Assembly: GCF_016859285.1 (NCBI RefSeq)
Contig: NC_053415.1
Location: forward strand, 9,658,501-9,722,500
Length of the DNA: 64,000 bases
Source of the DNA: Xiphias gladius
Lineage: Eukaryota > Chordata > Actinopteri > Istiophoriformes > Xiphiidae
Direction: 5' to 3'
Positions 36,266 through 49,746 of the stretch are shown piece by piece. The notes beneath the pieces were generated by a model. It worked only from the letters and a program-made list of their open reading frames with translations, ran no database searches and was not told where the DNA came from. Position 1 is the first letter of the stretch, and each line of letters starts with the position of its first letter. The translations under genes were made by a program, and so were the position numbers.

Positions 36266-37963
36266 TTATACCGTCGTCTCTCCGTGATTACCGTTGCTAA
36301 GGCGCTTGTAAAACCTCCGCCACGATTGAAGAGTCTTCCCGGACCAGACCCAGAAACCTGAGGTGATCCCGACTATCATGGTCATCAGGTATTTGATCAT
36401 GAACACGGTGAAGTCCGGGGTCATGGGGGCGAAGTTGTGGACCGGACAGGGTACGGCGAAGCGCTTGCAGGTCTGCATGTGCCAGGTCCGCTCCCAGTGC
36501 TCCCTGAAGGCCTGCTCGTAGAAGTAACAGGCGATCACTATGGTGGCCGGTACCGTGTAGAGCACACTGAACACACCGATTCGCACCATCAACTTCTCCA
36601 GCTTCTCGGTCTTGGTGCCATCGTGCTTCATGATGGTGCGGATCCGGAACAGGGAGACGAAGCCGGCCAGGAGGAAGGACGTACCGATGAACAGGTAGAC
36701 GAATAGCGGGGCCAGTACGAAGCCGCGGAGGGCGTCCACGTTGAAGATCCCCACGAAGCACACCCCGGTCAGGACGTCACCGTCGACCTGGCCCATGGCG
36801 AGGATGGTGATGGTTTTGATGGCCGGGACAGCCCACGCAGCCAGGTGGAAGTACTGGGAGTTGGCCTCAATCGCCTCATGGCCCCATTTCATCCCGGCAG
36901 AGAGGAACCAAGTCAGGGACAAAATCACCCACCAGATGGAGCTGGCCATGCCAAAAAAGTACAGCACCATGAAGAGTATGGTGCAGCCCTCCTTTTTAGT
37001 CCCTTGGGCCACCATCCTGTAGGTCTCGTCCTTGAATTTATCCACGCAAACTACCTTGTCCTCCAGGAAAAACCCTGCAGCGTAGGCAACTGCCACCATA
37101 AAATAACAGCCGGACAAGAAGATGATGGGCCTCTCGGGGTATCTGAACCGCCGCATGTCCACTAAGTAGGTGAGCACTGTGAATAAGGTGCTCACGCAGC
37201 ACAGGATAGACCAGATGCCAACCCACAGCCGGCCGAATTTCAACTCGTCCTCTCGGAAATACATAATCCCGTTGGGTTTAGTGGGTTCGCACGGGGCCCC
37301 GCAGTCGTTGACCCCCATGAAGCGATAACCCAGATAGGGAGGCACCTGCAGCTGCAGAGGGCAGGAGAACTGGTCGTGCTGGGGCACGCGTGGGTTCTGC
37401 CGGTCAATGTTTGGGGGAAGGGTCATCGGTTCGTGTGCAAAGGGCGAAGACGAGGAGGCCGGGCTGCCGGGTTCGGATGCGTTCTGGCCCACGCAGATCT
37501 CGCCGGCTCCGTGGACGGGGAAAGCCTCGCAGCGGAGCCGCTCCGGCCACTGGAAGCCGAATTTATTCATCAGGGCTTCACATCCCTGCCGTGCACGCTC
37601 ACACAGGGACCGACAAGGGGGGATGGCCTGCTCCAGCACGGTGCAGACCGGCGCATACATGGAGCACAGGAAGAACTTCAGATCTGCAGAGCACTGAACC
37701 TTGACCAGTGGGTAGAACTGGTGCACCTCAAGTCCGGCGTCCTCCTGGTTCGTGTGGCCCAGGAGGTTCGGCATGATGGTCTGGTTGTAGGCGATGTCGG
37801 TGCAGAGCGGGATGGAGATGGGCTGGCAAAACCCGTGTTCTGGGACGGATATACCACCCTCACTGTTGTAATGCTGAGCAGAAGTGGGTGAGAAGGACAG
37901 CCCGCACACCAGCCACATGATCCGCAGCAAAACGGAGTCAGTGGTGGACCTGGCCGCCGCCAT
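36266..37963 (-). CDS. fzd7: Frizzled-7-type Wnt receptor, complete single exon
   Basis: A 565-residue seven-transmembrane receptor that binds Wnt ligands at the plasma membrane and signals through Dishevelled. I start at the ATG 37963-37961: it has A at -3 and G at +4, and the frame upstream offers no ATG. Order: a signal peptide (about 1-29), then a cysteine-rich domain (about 35-165) with all ten Cys and two N-glycosylation sites (NQT, NAS), a variable Ser/Pro linker, seven membrane spans (about 240-540), KTLQSW at 543-548 (the KTxxxW Dishevelled-binding motif) and a C-terminal ETTV PDZ ligand. The intronless form is typical of the FZD1/2/7 group. Residues such as CYFMVAVA in TM2 and TLQSWRRFY near the end favour FZD7; the ETTV tail is more like FZD1/2. 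A teleost a or b copy cannot be decided. Confidence 0.96.
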   Translation of the reverse strand: MAAARSTTDSVLLRIMWLVCGLSFSPTSAQHYNSEGGISVPEHGFCQPISIPLCTDIAYNQTIMPNLLGHTNQEDAGLEVHQFYPLVKVQCSADLKFFLCSMYAPVCTVLEQAIPPCRSLCERARQGCEALMNKFGFQWPERLRCEAFPVHGAGEICVGQNASEPGSPASSSSPFAHEPMTLPPNIDRQNPRVPQHDQFSCPLQLQVPPYLGYRFMGVNDCGAPCEPTKPNGIMYFREDELKFGRLWVGIWSILCCVSTLFTVLTYLVDMRRFRYPERPIIFLSGCYFMVAVAYAAGFFLEDKVVCVDKFKDETYRMVAQGTKKEGCTILFMVLYFFGMASSIWWVILSLTWFLSAGMKWGHEAIEANSQYFHLAAWAVPAIKTITILAMGQVDGDVLTGVCFVGIFNVDALRGFVLAPLFVYLFIGTSFLLAGFVSLFRIRTIMKHDGTKTEKLEKLMVRIGVFSVLYTVPATIVIACYFYEQAFREHWERTWHMQTCKRFAVPCPVHNFAPMTPDFTVFMIKYLMTMIVGITSGFWVWSGKTLQSWRRFYKRLSNGNHGETTV

Positions 37964-38620
37964 AGTTGAGGAGGAGGGGGGAGGGAAGGAAAAACTTTGA
38001 TCCAAGTAAGACGATTTAAAAACGAGTGAAAAACCAAAAAGTGTACAGCAACTGTCCCAATACTTAGCTTGTAGTCAAAGGAATTCGACTTGAATTAGCC
38101 GTGGTCGACTTTTTCTTGTATTTAAGAAGATAAATCCAAATGAAACGTTCGTCGTGTCATGACTTCTTGATGGTCTTTGTAAGTGACTCCAAGCAGTCCA
38201 CTCTCACTCCCCACCCGGTTAAAATAAAACTCAAAGTCCCGTTTTCTTGAAATAATGCAAACTCAAATCACTCCGGTGCGTTTAACAAAGAAGCGTTGTT
38301 ACTATGGCGCAAGACAAGAAACGCGTAAAACATAAAAGACTTGTATTTCCACAGTTTTTCGACTTGACTCCGTGCGGCGCGTCGGTTCACATGCTGAGCG
38401 GTTGGAAGTCCAGAGGCTCGCTCTCCTCACTCCGTGCAGATTCCACCGGTTTCCAGGCGCCCCCTCCATTCACAAGACCCCCCCACCCCCCTCCCGAGAG
38501 AACGCAGGGCGCCTTGAAACCGGTGCCGCGTCTCAGCCAATCCTAGCGTTTGTTTTCCTACCGGACTCGTTCTTGATTGGCTTTTACTCTCCACCGAAGG
38601 AAAATATGTTACAGTAATTA
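37964..38620 (-). promoter_or_regulatory. fzd7 5' UTR and CpG-rich promoter region
   Basis: The 650 bp upstream of the fzd7 start become GC- and CpG-rich at about 38360-38540. CCAAT boxes occur in both orientations (GCCAATCC at 38535-38542 and its inverse near 38575). A TCF/LEF-type motif CTTTGATC lies at 37995-38002, in the probable 5' UTR. No TATA box was identified, which suits a CpG-type promoter. The exact transcription start is unknown. Confidence 0.45.
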
Positions 38621-41600
38621 CATTACACCAGAGATCTTGCAAACATTTTAATTTATTTATTTTATTTAATTTTTTTGTTTAGGTTCTCAAAAAAATTCAC
38701 CTATAGTTTCGTTTGTGTAGAGCACGTAAATTTCATAGATGGCACAAAAAAATGTATTAGCTTTCTTTTCTTGCTTTTATGAAAAAGAAAGTAAGCATGT
38801 AAATCCCAATCAGCAGGATAACATCAACTTAACACATTGGTCAACTGTCAAATTCTGTCTTTATCGAATACTTCTCCTCCTTGCTTTGACTGTACTACTT
38901 ATGAACGAATGTTAACATTTTTCTAAACACAACTGAAAGCACACTCATCAAATGTATTTAAAGTAACAAATCTGCTCACGTAAAATGTACTCAAAGAAAA
39001 ATTCAGTGTGTTATTTTTGTCAAGACGAGAACAGCACAAAGCCTTTAGATTCTTATACGAAACAAAGGGGAATTATATATAAAGTGCAGGAACACAGTCC
39101 CCTAGTTCCAGACCTCTGAATTACTGCCCACATTTCATAGTTTTCAGCGATTAAAATACTTAATGAGGTGAAATGAAGTGACAATTTAGTCTGATTACCA
39201 GGCTACAAACACAGTGAAGTCAGATTGCCCATCTTTGCAAACCAAGTGTTCAGTTTCTAATGCCTGTAACGCTAAATATACTTGTTGTAATAGAACAGCA
39301 GGATAAAGCACATTTTTCCATTACACAATTTTACTTTCCCATTTAATCATGCTTCATCTTCTACATAAGCAATCTGACACCCTTTAATACACGGTGTCCT
39401 TTGTTCATGACAGAAAGTTGTGTTTAAGTCTGTTTAGTTTTATGCTTTTTCTCACCTACGCTATTTTAGTGTGCAGCTGTGAAGTTGAATTCTCTCCGTC
39501 TCCTCACAGAATCTCTACATGCACAGCCACTCACTGCGTGTGGGACAATCTAAACACACTGCAGCACAGTGAGCAAACGGTGACAAAAATGCCCCAAATG
39601 GGTTCCAGCACCAGCACAACAAGTACCTGTTACGGTTCACCTCTTAAAGGGCTTCATTGCAAACAGTCAGATGCAGCTCCTGAATCAATCTATATAACCA
39701 TGGGAGTAAAGAGCAACAACAGTCAAAGCAGCAATCATTTGCACAGACCACCGAGTGCGGGAGGTGTAGGCAGTTCCTGGTGGTCGCGCTGAATTTGGTG
39801 TGTTTCCACCCTGAGTGGGATAAAGAGGGTGGGGGGAGGTTGGGGTGGGGGAAGGGACAGGAAGAAGAGAGAAGGTCAAAGAGGGCAGGGGGGAGAAAGA
39901 GAAGGAGACAGGGCAGGAAGAGAAGCTGAACCAAAAGGAAAAGTCGGTAGAGTTCCCTGCAGTAAGTTGGCCTGTAATAAAGTGGGTGAGTTAGAGTAAA
40001 ATAGGCCGGTAGACCAGTATAGATTTCTGAACAAACACAGAAAGATATTCATCTAGAAACTGCAGATAAAATGTCATTCTTAGTCCTCAAGGATCTTTGT
40101 GCTGCCTGTGAGACAGCTGACCACAGTACCACTAAAAAAACTGGAAAAGTGGGTTGGACCTTCTCAGACCATCCTCCAGGACAGAGACTACTTTTGTCTG
40201 ATTCAGTAACTTAGCATATCAAAATGACGCGCTCATTTCCTGAATCTTAACCTTACATGCTTCCCCTGGGCCAAATTATGCAACTTAATAAAATGAATGA
40301 AAACTGAACACACCGTGCAGATTCTCTGGGTTTTTCATTCGCATACATTCGTCATAGAGTTTAAAATGTCACAGCTCATCTATTAACTCCCTAAAGCATT
40401 ATGGACCACAGAACACACCTGGCTGTCTGTTACCCACTCAGGTTATCCTGTAGCGGTGTACTTACCATTCCCAGAGTCCATTTAATCCCTGTGCTCCAGA
40501 TAGCTGGAACAAACCTGGCTCCAACTTCAAAACCAGGTTAAAATGTCTTCTGTTCCCCACTGCATTTGGCTGAATCTTACATACTCATTATCCACCTCGT
40601 GTGTGCATGCTGAATTCTTTTATTTTATTTCTCTTTTTTATGTTTGACTTTAAAAAATCAATTTTTTATCATTTTACTTTGTGTTTTTAACATCTTATGC
40701 ATTTATTATTTAAGGTCTTTTATGTCAACCATTTTTAATTGCCTTTTGTATATGGAATGTACTGTATCTGTCGCTTTGCATTTTGCTATCATAGCTGAAA
40801 ATGCAAAGCGACATGCCGAGGCCAGTTTATTTTGTATGTGGGGATGTAAGTGTAACTCGTCTATTTGCATAAAATTTGTTAGTCCTGTGATCAGGGTGTA
40901 GCCCACCTCTGGGATAGGATCCAGCCTCTCCAACAACCCTGAGCAGGGTTGGCTGGATTGCAAATTGCTAATAAGGGAAATTAGAGGGTGATCTTTGGGT
41001 TCTCTAATTTCTTAGATAAAATCGGTCTAAACCCTTACTGGCATGTTGCAGCAGAATAAGGTCATTGGTAACTGTTACCACCTATCTGCCCGACCTGTGT
41101 TTCTAATATAATCAATGCACACTGACCTCAGTTTCTTTACACCTGGCATAGAAAAACAGATTGTATTGATGAGCAAAAGAGGAGGAGGTTGGTCCACCAG
41201 AAACGTATTCAATGTGACTTCTGGTTGTGAACGGTTTGTTCTCTTTTTAGACAAGCTTTTCCAGGATGCTAAATGACCAGACCTCATCGGGGCTTGGAGT
41301 TGTTCAGATATACATGGCTGCTGTGGGGGTCAAATCTATGGTCTCTGTTTTAAAATATGCTAAGAAAAAGCCTTATGATTCAATGGAGATATGAGCTGAA
41401 AGACACAAACTCTAAGGCTACTGCTGGGAGCTTCAGACAGCTCAATTATTGGTCTGAGAGATGAATACATTTTGCAGGTCAAAGCTGATTGGATTATAGG
41501 TTTCAGCAGTTTGGTTGAGCCTTGGTATAAGATCTGTTGGAGCGCTGTGTAATAATTAAGGACTCCAGCAATTAAAGTTATTGATTGAGAACGTTATTGT

Positions 41601-44030
41601 ACTGTGATTTCCCAGGAGAGTATTTGTCAAACACCATCTAATCAGAGTCACAGCTCACAGACACTGTGATGTTATACACTAAAATGATTGGATCGATGGA
41701 AGCATGGGTTTCCCTTTTGCAGTACACTTTGTAAATACTGGTACTTTTGAAGAGGGTTGCAGTATGGAAAAGCATTTCCAGAAAATCATAAATACCACAC
41801 ACATTGCTCTAATTAATATCATTGATTTTCCAAAATCTATGCACATCAAAGTATTGTAAAAGTAGGCAATATTCCATGTAAAACACACATCAACATATAT
41901 AAACTAATGTTTTGAGCAATTAACTTTGTTCTGCTGTTATGCATTGTGTGTGACCAAGTTTTTCATATTTGTTGAACCAACATTCCCATGTCTAATTTTG
42001 TTTGCTTTAAATTCCAGTTTGCTCAAAATCCTTAACTTGATCACCAAAAATGTGTAACAACACAGTCTGCATATGCTGAAAGATGATAAACAATAAAACT
42101 GATTTATTGCCCAGACCTGCTGATGCTGACATGTTAAACGCTCATCTCATCACACGACATTGTTTTCCAAATGCAATCAACAGCTCAAGCTGGGATGGTT
42201 AACAAGACTGCAAAAAATTTCACCGAGCTCCAACTGGGAGGTCTGTGCATAAAAACTTCATGTGAATTTGTGATTTACATGATTTATAGATTTGAGAAAT
42301 ACCTAAGAGCTCAACTGCAGAAAAAACTGATTTCACTTAGGAGCCTAATGATTTTGGGTGAAGGCCACAGACCGCTAATCGGAGACCGCTGACTTGAAAG
42401 ATAAGTGATGATAATTTGAGGCTGTCATACATGTATTTTGTTGGAGTTTGATGGTAAAACCTCTTGAACAAGTCTGGCCATAGCTGTCTGTGTTGTGGAT
42501 GCTGTCTCGCCAGTATAGACACACAGATTTGTACACAGTTTACAAATGGTTGTAGCGACATGATCTCTCCCTCCCTGCCTCTCTCACTCACTCACGCACA
42601 CGCACTTCACACACTCCTTGTTCCTGTCTGTGGTGTAAAACACAGCAGTTAGTAGGTACACCAGGTCAAATGGACGGATTTCACCATGTTCAACTGTAGC
42701 TGTTTGTTTGTGTGTGGGAGTATGTTTGTGGATAGTGTTTGCTGTGGTCAAGCAGATGTGGGCAGTCCAGCAGCTTTTCCAGACAGTCAGTCACTGTCTG
42801 CTGCAGCTGGACATCTGCTGGAGAGAAAAAAAAAAAAAGTTACACAAACAACAACTAGATTTACGGTAGACCAAGGTGGAATAAACACAACAAAAAAGGA
42901 TCTGGATGGTTTGGACTGTGCTTGCTCAGTTCGAGGATAGCCAGAAGCGTGACCACCATGCAAAGTATTTGAGCTAGCATGTGAAACCCAATACTGAACA
43001 ACTATTTAGATGTGGAGCTGAGGTGGAAAAAAAACACAAGCCTTTTAGTTTGGTCTGAGGAGGTTTTCAAATTTGAGGACGACTTACAGGACATGTTGGC
43101 TGACCAAGTTGGTCTAACCAGAATGTTAAGTGTTTCTGAGGAGTGAGCTAAAGTTTAATACACCGTGCTAGTGTATTTTCATGCTTTAGCCCATTTGAAT
43201 CTGTGATTATCTATGTTATGCGGTGATTCTGTAAGTTATGTGAATTTATTTTTGGACTTGTAGTTGTATTTGAAATTGTCCAGACTACAATACAGATCTG
43301 GTTTATACTAGCTTGTTTTTTTTTTCTTTTCTTTTTTTCCTTTTTTTTTTAAGTCCATGTAGCCGGGGCAAATTTACATGAGACAACGTTAAAACTTCAT
43401 CATCATTTAACTACATGTATCCATCCACTGATAACATGTAGTTTGTATTACTACTGATCATTTTCCAAAGCATATACCATAATGATTTTTGACTTACATG
43501 TTGACAATCAACATAATAACATGAAAATCAACTTGTGAGTGGGTGTTCTGGTGGCCAAGGGGTTCATCACAGTAAACATCATCCCTGGTTTTATTTAAAG
43601 TAAAGCTATGTTTTTCTTGTGAAGTAACAAGTGTGGATTTATAAGAAAAATCTGCAGGTGTGGTGCAGATACTTCAATGAAAAATCCAAAAACATATTCA
43701 GCAGTTTTTTGGGCCTATATACCCCACTGTGTCATTGTAAACCCACTAAGCCTCATACAGATACTCTTAAATTGTTTACTGTGTTATTAGAGTTTTCAGC
43801 TGCACTTTGTCACATCAAATGCAAGTAAGGACGTGAGGGTGGACATTTTGAAATTCTTACTTTGATCTTTTCTGCTTTAACTCCGGCTTCATGAGATTAG
43901 ATGATGATGATGAGTGGCGGATGTTGAATACTGCAGCTTTAAACCAGCTGTAAAAGGTGCAAAAAGACAGATTCTACTCTATTCTGTTTACTATACATTG
44001 CTTCATTGAGCTGTCTCTACCCTAGTTTCC

Positions 44031-44031
<1 letters not shown>
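38621..44031. other. Long non-coding stretch upstream of fzd7
   Basis: About 5.4 kb without recognisable exons. Structure seen: a purine-rich tract at 39812-39930, a degenerate dispersed repeat at 40885-40960, a CTCA/CACA-rich patch at 42575-42610 and T-runs at 43312-43350. If cdk15 were kept between fzd7 and als2, its exons would fall here or in the intervals up to 54 kb; none was recognised. Confidence 0.45.
40885..40960. repeat. Degenerate copy of a vertebrate dispersed repeat
   Basis: The order GTGTAGCCCACCTCTGGGAT, AGGATCCAGCCTCTCC, then CAACCCTGAGCAGGGTTGG resembles the opposite end of the same repeat class seen at 17100-17225. Confidence 0.5.

Positions 44032-44118
<87 letters not shown>
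44032..44118. repeat. (TG)n microsatellite, about 87 bp
   Basis: An uninterrupted TG array of about 43 copies. A GA-rich tract follows at 44205-44235. Confidence 0.99.
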
Positions 44119-44121
<3 letters not shown>

Positions 44122-44235
44122 GGGTTGGTATATATATAGCATTATAGAGGTATGTGTGAGACACTGGCCTGAATGGGGGGAGGGGAGATCAACCTTAAGA
44201 AGTCAGCAGAGAGAGAGCGAGAGAGAGAGAGAGGA

Positions 44236-45165
44236 ATGCAGGCAGCTGGTTTGTGTCTGTCAGTGCAACACAGAGAGCCTACAGTACTGGACTACTCATA
44301 CACGCACACACACATAGCACAGTGATGAAAGAACGATTTATTTGGACCAACAGAGTGTGTGTTCGGTCCAGTGGCAAGGAGCAGGAAGCCCACTGGCTGA
44401 TGTTACAACTACTTGGACAAAAAGTCTATATGTGAGTGTGTTACCAGAAAAATCAATGCAGCACATCACAACAAAATGTTGGAAGGAATAGAAATCAAAT
44501 GCAGTCAGAGTTAGGAGGGTGTTGGTAAGCCTTGTTGTGTTTATGCTACTGACACAGATCATTGGATTGCTCAGACATCTGAAACCAGTTATCAAAATAA
44601 ATATATAAGTATTGAGGTAGTGGCAGTGTTTTTCATTGTTTCATTCTCTGTACTCCAGCGCATTGGATTTAAATTGAATTGGTGGCTATGGGGCTGAAGT
44701 GCTAATTTTCAGCTTTAAATGTGTTATTATTAAGAACATTTGCAATTTCTTGTTACTTATCGACCCACATTTGTGATAAACTAATACTGGCCAGGCTGAT
44801 TCATCAGTCAGGTTCTATGAAGCAATAAACACAAATGTAGAAATATGTAAGAATGTATAAATAAGATAAAAAAATATTTTTAAAAAGATGATTGAATGTA
44901 TAAAAGTACAGAAGAGCACCAAGTATGACAATTTAAACATTCATATACATTCACATGCGAGTTTATTAGGTACACCTAGCTAAGACCTGAGGGTTTAAAA
45001 CTGTCACCTAGCCTGCAGGTCTGTGCTCTGTTACTGATACTGTCAGCCAGATGGCAGAGAGGTAAACTGTTTGTGCACTGGGTGGCAAGATCATCATGCG
45101 GGCCCTCCACACAGACAACGTGTGTGGTATGTGTCCTAAATGGCAGGAACGTCTCTGCCAATGGT
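44236..45165. other. Non-coding; contains a Tc1-type end remnant
   Basis: At 44958-44982 the sequence GTTTATTAGGTACACCTAGC resembles the terminal repeat of the family seen at 8212-8911. Nothing else was recognised. Confidence 0.45.
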
Positions 45166-45169
45166 CTAC

Positions 45170-46400
45170 TCTGCTGTTCTCAGAAATCTCTGGAGAGACT
45201 TGTGGTTGTGACCAAAGAGCTGCTAAACCAGACATGCAACCCGTCAGATGTTCTCAATAATGTGTCCATAAAAGCCTGGGAGGATAGTCGGGTCCAAGTC
45301 AAACTTCTTCAGTCTCCTAAGGAAGAAGACGTGGGCAGTTTGAACCACAGCTTCTGTGTGAACAGTCCAGTAGAGGTCAGCCAGTGATTTGCACTGCACA
45401 CCAAGATACACGAAACTCCTGACCCTCTCTGCAGGGTTGTGGTTGCCTCCTGCAGCTTCCTATAGTCTACTATCGTCTCTTAGGTCTTGTTGATGTTGAA
45501 GTATAGGCTCTTGTCATCACACCCACCCACTAGGTCTTAAACAACAGTCCTAGTCCAAGTCACTCACTCTCAGTGATGAGGTCAGTGAGGAGGAGGTGGG
45601 GTTGCCAGTTCTCACTACCCACGGCCTTTTCGTCAGGAAGTCAAGGAGCCAGCTGCAGACGGAGGTATCAAGTCCCAGGTCAGTGTTCTCAGTTTAGACC
45701 AAACGTCAGCATTAATTAATCTCTGGTATTTGGCTGGGGAGTGACTATACATTTATTTTGATAAAGTGTCATTAATGCACTTTGTGATGAAACCTCTGAC
45801 AGAATCGCTGTTACATGCTGATGTTGCCATTAGATGACTCCCTAAACATCTGCCAATCTATCATCTCAAAACAGTCACGGAGAGTGATAACTGCATGTCG
45901 TTTGTCGCTTAACACTGGAGAGTTATGTAGAATTGGTTTCACCAGTTTGAGTCTTTGTTTGGAGGCTTGGAGCAGCAGAATGGAGATATGATCTGCTTTC
46001 CCAAAGGCAAGGCGGGGGAAGGCTGTACAGCAGTGGTCCAAGGTGCATTCACCTCCAAGAGGTATGTTAAAATGCCAGCCCTGCTAAAATTGAAAGCTGC
46101 CTCAACATGGGCGTTCTCAAAGCCGTTGATACTATCATACAGTTAATCCATGGTGTTAGCTTTGTCTGCTTGTGGTGGAATGTAAACTACAGTTAGTGTT
46201 ACAGAGCTGAACTCTTGAGGGAGGTGGAAGGGTCTTACCTTTCACGTTATGAACTATTACCTCCACTTAGCAGTGTGGTGCTAATATTGCTACATAAGAA
46301 CCCCTTCTGCACCCCATCTTGAGTTAATTATCAAACAGAGTTGTGTCATGACGGTAAACATGGAATCCAGTTGTTTAAACAGCAGATTTGTGCAATGTTA
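45170..46400 (-). mobile_element. Degraded LINE (L2-like), minus strand
   Basis: 45280-45720 reads, antisense, like the reverse-transcriptase and C-terminal part of a fish L2-type LINE (AGTCTCCTAAGGAAGAAGAC, GATACACGAAACTCCTGACC, CAGGAAGTCAAGGAGCCAGC). 45930-46230 reads like its endonuclease domain (GCAGAATGGAGATATGATCT, then CAGTGGTCCAAGGTG, and TGGTGGAATGTAAACTACAG). The middle is missing. Numerous frameshifts make it dead. Confidence 0.72.
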
Positions 46401-46599
46401 GATCAATCAGTTATATCGTGTTGGAATTTAATCCAAGGGCTCAATGTTTCAAATCTGTCTAAGGACTGAGCCTTAGCCAGGATCACACTTGGAAGAGGTG
46501 GTTAAAGTCAATTTTCTGTGTTCTGCATAGAGGTGTCAACAAATGGGATTTGTGGCTGGTACTTGTGATGTAATTTGTAATGTAAAAGTCTAGTCTGAG

Positions 46600-46880
46600 T
46601 GACTGAGTGTCTGTCAATCATACTGTATAAGCGTCAGTTCAAATAGACAGAAGCCATATAAATACATACACAAAACGCGCAAGTAGTTTGGGTAAATTTG
46701 TTAGAGGACCGTCATGGAAACCTCTGCCGATATTAGACTGCAAGTAACCATAGCAACAACTGATACCTTACATGACCATTCAAATAGACTGGGTTTAACA
46801 GACTGAGTTAAACAACACAGTAAATCTGTCATTTTCTTGACAACACACAATAGTCCTCTATTTCCCATCCCCCACACCAC

Positions 46881-46919
<39 letters not shown>

Positions 46920-47884
46920 TCTTGGGGGTGATGTGCTAATTGATGCAAAATAGTGGAGGAGGTGAGGCCACAATGGCTGCCCTGCTAAGCTTTACTCAGA
47001 GCTTTTTTTGCTTGCATGGTTTGTATTTAGTAAACTATATGTATTCCAAAGGTGTGTCTTTGGTCAAGAATGGAAAAGAGATTGAAATAAGGAAAGCAGA
47101 GGAGGGGGAGGAAAAGAAATTTAAAAAAATGAAGCATAGGAGCAGAAGGAGGAGGAAGGAAAAGTGGAGAAGGAAGAACATGGGGGGGCCCCATGGGTTT
47201 CAGGTTAGACACACAGCTGTGGTCATTGCCTTTCACTGCAGGGGACTCTCTCTCTCTCCCCCTCTCACACACTCACACACACATACACACTCTACTGTGA
47301 TCATTACTCTCTGTAGGAGCTTGACCTGAGCCAGATGGTTACTGCTCTCTCTTTTTATGAGTCTCTTTTTCTGTCATGTCCACACTAAGCCATCGTTTTT
47401 CACACCTAAGAAACACTGCTTTTCAGATAGGTTCTCCAGAGTGGATGCTTTTCAAAACATCAGTCTTGCATTGTAGTGTGAATGAGGCAAACAATGCCAA
47501 ATCAATGATGAATCAATAGAATTCCTTTACAGGGAGTTGTGTATTAAGAAGGCAAATCTATGTTGCCTCAAACTCTTTGTGATCGCTCATTTAATGCTTA
47601 TGGAGATCACACAGTGTTGGTTTGTTATTAAACTGTCTCTAAGTTTATATAGTAAAATAAACAAAAAAATGTCTCAGTTGTGGATCAATTCCAAAAAGAA
47701 TAACAGATAAGGCCATGAAAAGCGGGACATGGAAAATTTTGAAGAAGCAGCACTCGTTCAGTGTGAAGCATGAAACACCAATCTTAAGGGACCCTTTTAA
47801 AACATTTCTGCAAAACAATGATCAGGGCAAGAGATGGGGCTTTTAAATCAGGAGACACTTCAGCCTACAGTGCATTTTCACTCT
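46600..47884. other. Non-coding, simple repeats only
   Basis: Contains a CA array at 46881-46915 and a purine-rich stretch at 47095-47185, followed by CT/CA-rich sequence at 47245-47290. The purine tract gives a Lys/Arg-rich open frame (46940-47329) that I regard as a composition artefact. Confidence 0.45.
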
Positions 47885-48612
47885 CTCTCTATACTTATGC
47901 ACAGTCCCTGCATGCCTCAAATCCACCATCGTGCCCGTTCCCAAAAAACGATGGTATCCTGTCCCAATGACTGTCCCTTCTCATTTCAAAATGCTTTGAA
48001 TGACTGGTACTCACCAACATCAAAGACACTGTCCCGGCTGATCTAGACCAACAACGTTTGCCTACCAGGAAAACAGATCGACTGAGGACACCATATGTGT
48101 GGCTCTCATTACAGCATCTCTCACCTAGAGAGACACAACACCTATCTATTTCAGAATGCTCTTTGTTGACTACAGCTCGGCGTTTAATACCGTCATATCG
48201 AAAAAGCTGGTCGACAAACTCCACACACTAGGACTAACTCCCTCCATATGCAGTTGAAATTGGATTCCCTCATCAACCGCCCCCAAAAAGTTAAGACTGG
48301 GCAAGGACACATCCTCCAATCTCACGCTGAGCACTGGCATCCCCCAGGGCTGTGTGTTGAGCCCCTTCCTTTATGCACTCTTCACGCATGACTGCCATCC
48401 ACAACTCCAGCATTTATGTTAAGTTTGCAGATGATACAATAGTCATCAGGTTCATATCAGGCAATGACGAAGATATACTTACAGTATATTGCTTATATTC
48501 AATTTATTTATACTGGGTAAATTTATACAACGCAACACTTGAGGTTGACGCAATTGCAATTTTGTTGTGCTTGCACAATGGCAATAAAGTTCTTGAATCT
48601 TGAATGTTGAAT
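47885..48612 (+). mobile_element. 5'-truncated LINE (L2/CR1-like), plus strand
   Basis: Reverse-transcriptase blocks appear in order, in shifting frames: the CLKSTIVPVPKK-like start near 47910, the RSTEDT-like block near 48070, LFVDYSSAFNTV near 48165, TGIPQGCVLSPFLYALF near 48335 and VKFADDTIV near 48420. The active-site Asp pair is present. After a gap, a 3' end with GCACAATGGCAATAAAGTTC and short TTGAATC/TTGAATG repeats closes the copy at about 48612. This is the usual 3' structure of these LINEs. Confidence 0.85.
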
Positions 48613-49689
48613 GATTGCTGCAGAGTCTATTATACATTTATATAAAAAATGAATGCAATAGAAGAAAAAGTTTTGGTTCTGACTCTCACCTCATCAGGTT
48701 CTTTTTCAGGATGATACAGATCTCCACAGTGGCTGACGCTGTCTCCCCTCCTGCCCCTCCACTTCCTCTGTGGCTCATCTGTGCACATCTAAACGGTGCA
48801 GTTCAATCTTTTTCTCTCTTCTTCATTACTCCAAGTTCCAAAACAAGGTACTGAACCGTTTATCTTAATCCTCACTGTTGACTTGTATTGTTTTAATGAA
48901 AGAAATGTGAAACCCAAATACCTAAATGAAATATGATGTATTTACACATCTAAAACAAATAGAAAGAGAAATAAATGTAACCTTTTTCACTTCCTGTGTG
49001 ACAAATCAGAAATTTTTTGTACCACGTGATCCTAATTTTGGTGGAGCTGTCATTTTCTGTGTGAATATATGTCCTGATGGGCCTGATGAAGACCTTGATG
49101 ATCAAATATTGCATTATTAAATTTATAGGAACCTGCAATATTTAGTGCATGGGTTACATTTCTACTTTCCATAGTGCTGCTTTTTTTCCTGCGTCTGTAC
49201 CTAACTGCAGTTGGATGTGCACACTTGTATGCAGGACCCCGCGTTCATTACTGCAAGTGAAGAAGGAAGAAAAAAAGCATATTTTTTTCAACATATTTAA
49301 TCAGTCATCCATATGACATACAGTTTAGTTAATTTTACCCTAGTTATAATATAATTTTGTTAAATCAAGCTGGATATAGTTTTACAGCTAGTATGACACA
49401 GTTGGGTTTATTCATCAAAATCCACAAGTGAGTCATTTCAGCAGTTTTAAAGTGTTCAGATCAGTAAAGGTCTAAATGAACCTATTTAATACTGAAGTTC
49501 TTCATTGTCTCTGATTGTGATATTTATTGCATATATATGTTGTTTGTCATAAGGTCAAACTTACATCCAAGGGAGCTTGCTTATGTGTTTGTGTGTGTGC
49601 ACAGATCATGCCAAATTACCCAGTGCCTAAAATATTTTTTTTATCAAGCTTCAGACATGTGTTTTCAATGTTCTTTAAATACATTGCCT

Positions 49690-49746
<57 letters not shown>

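Noticed and set aside
36297-36761. 154-codon minus-strand frame inside fzd7, and several GC-rich plus-strand frames at 36.4-37.9 kb
   Set aside because: They are shadows of the conserved Frizzled frame in GC-rich coding DNA.
37964-38005. Extension of the Frizzled reading frame 14 codons upstream
   Set aside because: The extension has no ATG; it begins with TTG. The ATG at 37963 has a strong context and starts a normal signal peptide.
46940-47329. Open frame of 129 codons, very rich in Lys, Arg and Glu
   Set aside because: It comes from a purine-rich tract and CT/CA simple repeats; no domain, and no splice or start context supports it.
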